Shown: positions 61,609 through 64,000 of the stretch, piece by piece
How positions within the stretch are numbered: the first letter of the stretch is position 1
Layout of the letters: the number at the start of each line of letters is the position of its first letter
NCBI RefSeq assembly: GCF_000717055.1
Contig: NZ_JNXI01000016.1
Span: forward strand, 1-64,000
Length of the DNA stretch: 64,000 nucleotides
Origin: Streptomyces iakyrus
GTDB lineage: Bacteria; Actinomycetota; Actinomycetes; Streptomycetales; Streptomycetaceae
Reading direction: 5' to 3'
Translations under genes and position numbers: made by a program
The notes under the pieces: model-generated
What the model saw: only the letters and a program-made list of their open reading frames with translations
Databases searched by the model: none
What the model was told of the DNA's origin: nothing

Positions 61609-64000
61609 TCAGAACAGGCTCAGCAGCGCCTCCGCCGGATCCGTCAGGCTCGTGTCACCTCCGGGCAGGGGCAGTTCGAACCACACCGTCTTGCCCCTCG
61701 GCGTGCGGCGGGAGCCCCAAGCGGCGCTCAGGAGGCCGACCAGCTGGAGGCCGCGGCCGCCCTCGTCGGTGTCGCGGGCGCGGCGCCGGCGGGGCTGGAC
61801 CAGGCCGGAATCCCATACCTCGCAGACGAGCGTGCGGTCGAGCAGGAGACGCAGGCGGATCTCGCCCTCGCCGTAGCGCAGGGCGTTGGTGACCAGTTCG
61901 CTGACCAGCAGTTCCGTGGTGTCGACCAGGGGTTCCATGTCCCAGGCGAGCAGCTGGGCGCGGGCGTACTCGCGGGCCCGGCCCACGCTGCGCGGCTCGC
62001 GCGGCAGGGTCCAGTCGCCGACGGAATCCGTGGGCAGTCCCTGTACACGTGCCATCAGCAGCGCGATGTCGTCCTCGCCGTGGTGGGTGTCGAGGGTGTT
62101 GAGGACGTGGTCGCAGACGTCCTCCAGCGGCTGTGTCGGGTCGGAGAGGGCGCTGACGAAGGCCTGGAGCCCTTCGTCCAGGGGGTGGTCGCGGCTTTCG
62201 ACCAGTCCATCCGTGTAGAGCGCGAGCAGGGCGCCTTCGGGCAGTTCGACCTCGACCTCCTCGAAGGGCTCGCCGCCGACGCCGAGCGGCATGCCCGGCG
62301 GCACGTCCAGCATCAGCGCCGCCTCGCCCGGCTCGACCAGCACGGGCGGCAGATGGCCCGCGTTGGCGAACGTGCAGCGCCGGGTGACGGAGTCGTAGAC
62401 GGCGTAGACGCAGGTGGCGAGGTACACCTCCGAAAGGTCCGCCTCGCGGGGGCGGCGGGCCGCGCGGGTCGCCTGCTGTACCCCGCCGGGGGCGCCGAGG
62501 CCGCGGGCGATCTCGTCCAACTGGGAGAGCACCTCGGCCGGTTCCAGGTCGAGCTGGGCCAGGGTGCGGACCGCCGTGCGGAGTTCGCCCATGGCGACGG
62601 CGGCACGCAGGCCGCGGCCCATGACGTCGCCGACGACCAGCGCGGTGCGGTGCCCGGGCAGTTCGATGACGTCGAACCAGTCGCCGCCGACCTCGCTGGG
62701 CCGGCCGGTGTTGACGTTGCCGGGGAGATAGCGGCAGGCGATGTCGAGGCCGGAGGCCTCCGGGTCGCCGGGCGGGAGCAGGGACCGTTGCAGTATCAAC
62801 GCGCGTTCGTGCTCGCGGCGGTAGAGGCGGGCGTTGTCGATGCAGACCGCAGCCCGCGCGGCCAGTTCCACGGCGAGGTCGCGGTCCCGGTCGCCGAACG
62901 GCTCGCTGCCCTTCGTCCGGGCGAACTGCACCAGTCCGACGACGGTGTCGTGGGCGACCATCGGCACGGCGAGCGTGGACTGCACGAGCCCGCCGTCCTC
63001 GCCCGGGACGGTCTGCGGGCGGGCCGTGCGCAGGGCGTCCGCACAGGGCGAGTTGAACGGGTAGTGGTGCACGGCGCCCACCGCGACGGGCACGCCGGTG
63101 CCGGCGAAGGGCGCGTCGGAGACGGCGCTGGCGAAGGCGACCCGGCGCAGTTCGGCGCTGCCGTCGGCGAGCCCGGGCGGGGTCTCGTCGCCCGCCAGCA
63201 GGCCCTGGTAGAGGTCGACCGTGGCCAGGTCGCAGAACCCGGGGACGACGACGTCGAGGAGCTGGCGGGCCGTCGTCTCCAGGTCGAGGGAGTTGCCGAT
63301 GCGGGCCCCCGCCTCGTTCAGCAGGGCGAGGTTGCGCCGTGCGGCGGCGGCCTCGCGGGCGGCGGCGCGGCGGGCGGTGATGTCGATGCCGAGCCAGGCG
63401 ATCCCGATGGGGCGGCCCGAACCGCTGTGCACGCGGTAGAGGTTGACGGACCAGTGGCGGCGCTCGTCGGAGCCCGGCACGAAGCCCGTGACGTGCATGT
63501 CGGTGATGGAGCTGCCGGTCTCCAGCACCCGCCGCAGCGTGGCGGCGACCCGGTCGGCCTCGCCGCGCTGGAGGTAGTCGTGGACGCCCTTGCCGCGGTG
63601 GTCGTCGGGCGCGCCGCCGAAGATGGAGGCGAACCGCTGGTTGACCCGGCGGACCCGAAGGTCGGGGTCGATCAGCAGGAAGCCGAACGGGGATTGACTG
63701 AAAATGGCCTGCGAGGCGGCGAGGTCGGTCTCGATGCTGCGCAGCGTGCGCACGTCCACGACGATGCAGACGGCGGCCTTGTCGCCCTCCTCGGTGCGCG
63801 TCGGCATGACGTACACCTCGGCGAGCCCCTCGTGGCCGCACTCCCCCTCGACGCCCCGCGGCATCCGGAAGGGCACCACGCCGGTCCACTCGCGGCCGTC
63901 GAGGATCTCGGCCATCTTGCGCATGCCGCGCTCGCGGTGGCGCGGATCGATGAACGCCTCGATGGGATCCATGCCGACGGCGCGGTCGGCGGGGATGCCG
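61609..64000 (-). CDS. PAS-GAF-SpoIIE phosphatase with C-terminal HATPase domain (partial, 5' end outside window)
   Basis: At least 797 codons are present and the frame runs off the window end, so the N-terminus is missing. Domain order from the visible N-side: end of one PAS domain (63990-63770), a second PAS (about 63730-63350, SQSPFGFLLIDPDLRVRRVN), a GAF domain (about 63330-62830), and a SpoIIE/PP2C phosphatase (about 62790-62040; GGDWFDVIELPGHRTALVVG, LALYTDGLVESRD). A RsbW-like ATPase follows (about 61990-61640; LLVSELVTNALRYGEGEIRL, DEGGRGLQLVG). It should control an anti-sigma-factor antagonist in response to a small signal. Streptomyces encode dozens of such proteins. Confidence 0.92.
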   Translation of the reverse strand, partial: GIPADRAVGMDPIEAFIDPRHRERGMRKMAEILDGREWTGVVPFRMPRGVEGECGHEGLAEVYVMPTRTEEGDKAAVCIVVDVRTLRSIETDLAASQAIFSQSPFGFLLIDPDLRVRRVNQRFASIFGGAPDDHRGKGVHDYLQRGEADRVAATLRRVLETGSSITDMHVTGFVPGSDERRHWSVNLYRVHSGSGRPIGIAWLGIDITARRAAAREAAAARRNLALLNEAGARIGNSLDLETTARQLLDVVVPGFCDLATVDLYQGLLAGDETPPGLADGSAELRRVAFASAVSDAPFAGTGVPVAVGAVHHYPFNSPCADALRTARPQTVPGEDGGLVQSTLAVPMVAHDTVVGLVQFARTKGSEPFGDRDRDLAVELAARAAVCIDNARLYRREHERALILQRSLLPPGDPEASGLDIACRYLPGNVNTGRPSEVGGDWFDVIELPGHRTALVVGDVMGRGLRAAVAMGELRTAVRTLAQLDLEPAEVLSQLDEIARGLGAPGGVQQATRAARRPREADLSEVYLATCVYAVYDSVTRRCTFANAGHLPPVLVEPGEAALMLDVPPGMPLGVGGEPFEEVEVELPEGALLALYTDGLVESRDHPLDEGLQAFVSALSDPTQPLEDVCDHVLNTLDTHHGEDDIALLMARVQGLPTDSVGDWTLPREPRSVGRAREYARAQLLAWDMEPLVDTTELLVSELVTNALRYGEGEIRLRLLLDRTLVCEVWDSGLVQPRRRRARDTDEGGRGLQLVGLLSAAWGSRRTPRGKTVWFELPLPGGDTSLTDPAEALLSLF

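Overview
This is a high-GC actinobacterial chromosome segment, almost certainly Streptomyces. The evidence is strong G/C bias at third codon positions, frequent GTG/TTG starts, many 4-bp ATGA/GTGA gene overlaps, mycothiol and diaminopimelate genes, an ECF sigma/anti-sigma/HtrA/TatB cluster, and WhiJ-like/DUF397 genes. From memory, the gene order resembles the S. coelicolor SCO51xx core region, and parts match the M. tuberculosis neighbourhoods around sigE-rseA-htrA-tatB-mrp, tagA-folP2-LOG-dapE and fdxC-dapC. No rRNA, tRNA, CRISPR array, prophage or biosynthetic cluster was seen. Because of the GC content, most very long reading frames opposite real genes are shadows.

Layout. 0-8 kb: a 212-bp MITE-like element inserted at the stop codon of a NYN-domain gene, a 50-aa conserved small protein, a trypsin/alpha-beta-hydrolase fusion, MarC, a PHP-domain phosphoesterase, a zinc-ribbon protein, an MFS exporter with a compact operator-promoter, and a SUFU-domain protein. 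8-14 kb: a CorA-type Mg transporter behind a long leader with a short putative leader peptide, a lipoprotein, a soluble MgtE-like PRC/CBS protein overlapping a DUF1003 membrane protein, and the Mrp/ApbC iron-sulfur ATPase. 14-21 kb: the envelope-stress module (ECF sigma, ZAS anti-sigma, HtrA, TatB) with a divergent O-methyltransferase that seems to use an ATT start. 21-32 kb: housekeeping genes (DUF3117, enoyl-CoA hydratase, TagA, DivIVA-like, FolP2-like, LOG, DapE, DapC, ferredoxin, GNAT, SirB1-like) plus two secreted or membrane-anchored proteins.

32-39 kb: a tightly coupled ABC exporter/two-component operon with a perfect inverted repeat upstream, an 885-aa membrane protein with a collagen-like cytoplasmic region, and mshB of mycothiol synthesis. 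39.6-41.4 kb is the only clearly accessory patch: a Uma2 remnant, a doubly frameshifted WhiJ-like regulator, its DUF397 partner and a 64-aa membrane protein. 41.5-50 kb: an S9 peptidase and a five-gene oligopeptide ABC operon. 50-55 kb: TypA/BipA, a lipoprotein and an orphan solute-binding lipoprotein. 55.5-59.5 kb: a type-1 succinate dehydrogenase operon. 59.5-64 kb: a phosphotransferase, a GH18-like protein, and a PAS-GAF-SpoIIE-HATPase phosphatase cut by the window end.

The genes are mostly primary metabolism, envelope homeostasis and signalling. The features most worth a second look are the putative corA leader peptide, the ATT start, the large palindromes upstream of the enoyl-CoA hydratase and the ABC/two-component operon, the protease-lipase fusion and the collagen-like protein. 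Regulatory sites were called by eye from symmetry and spacing and are hypotheses.
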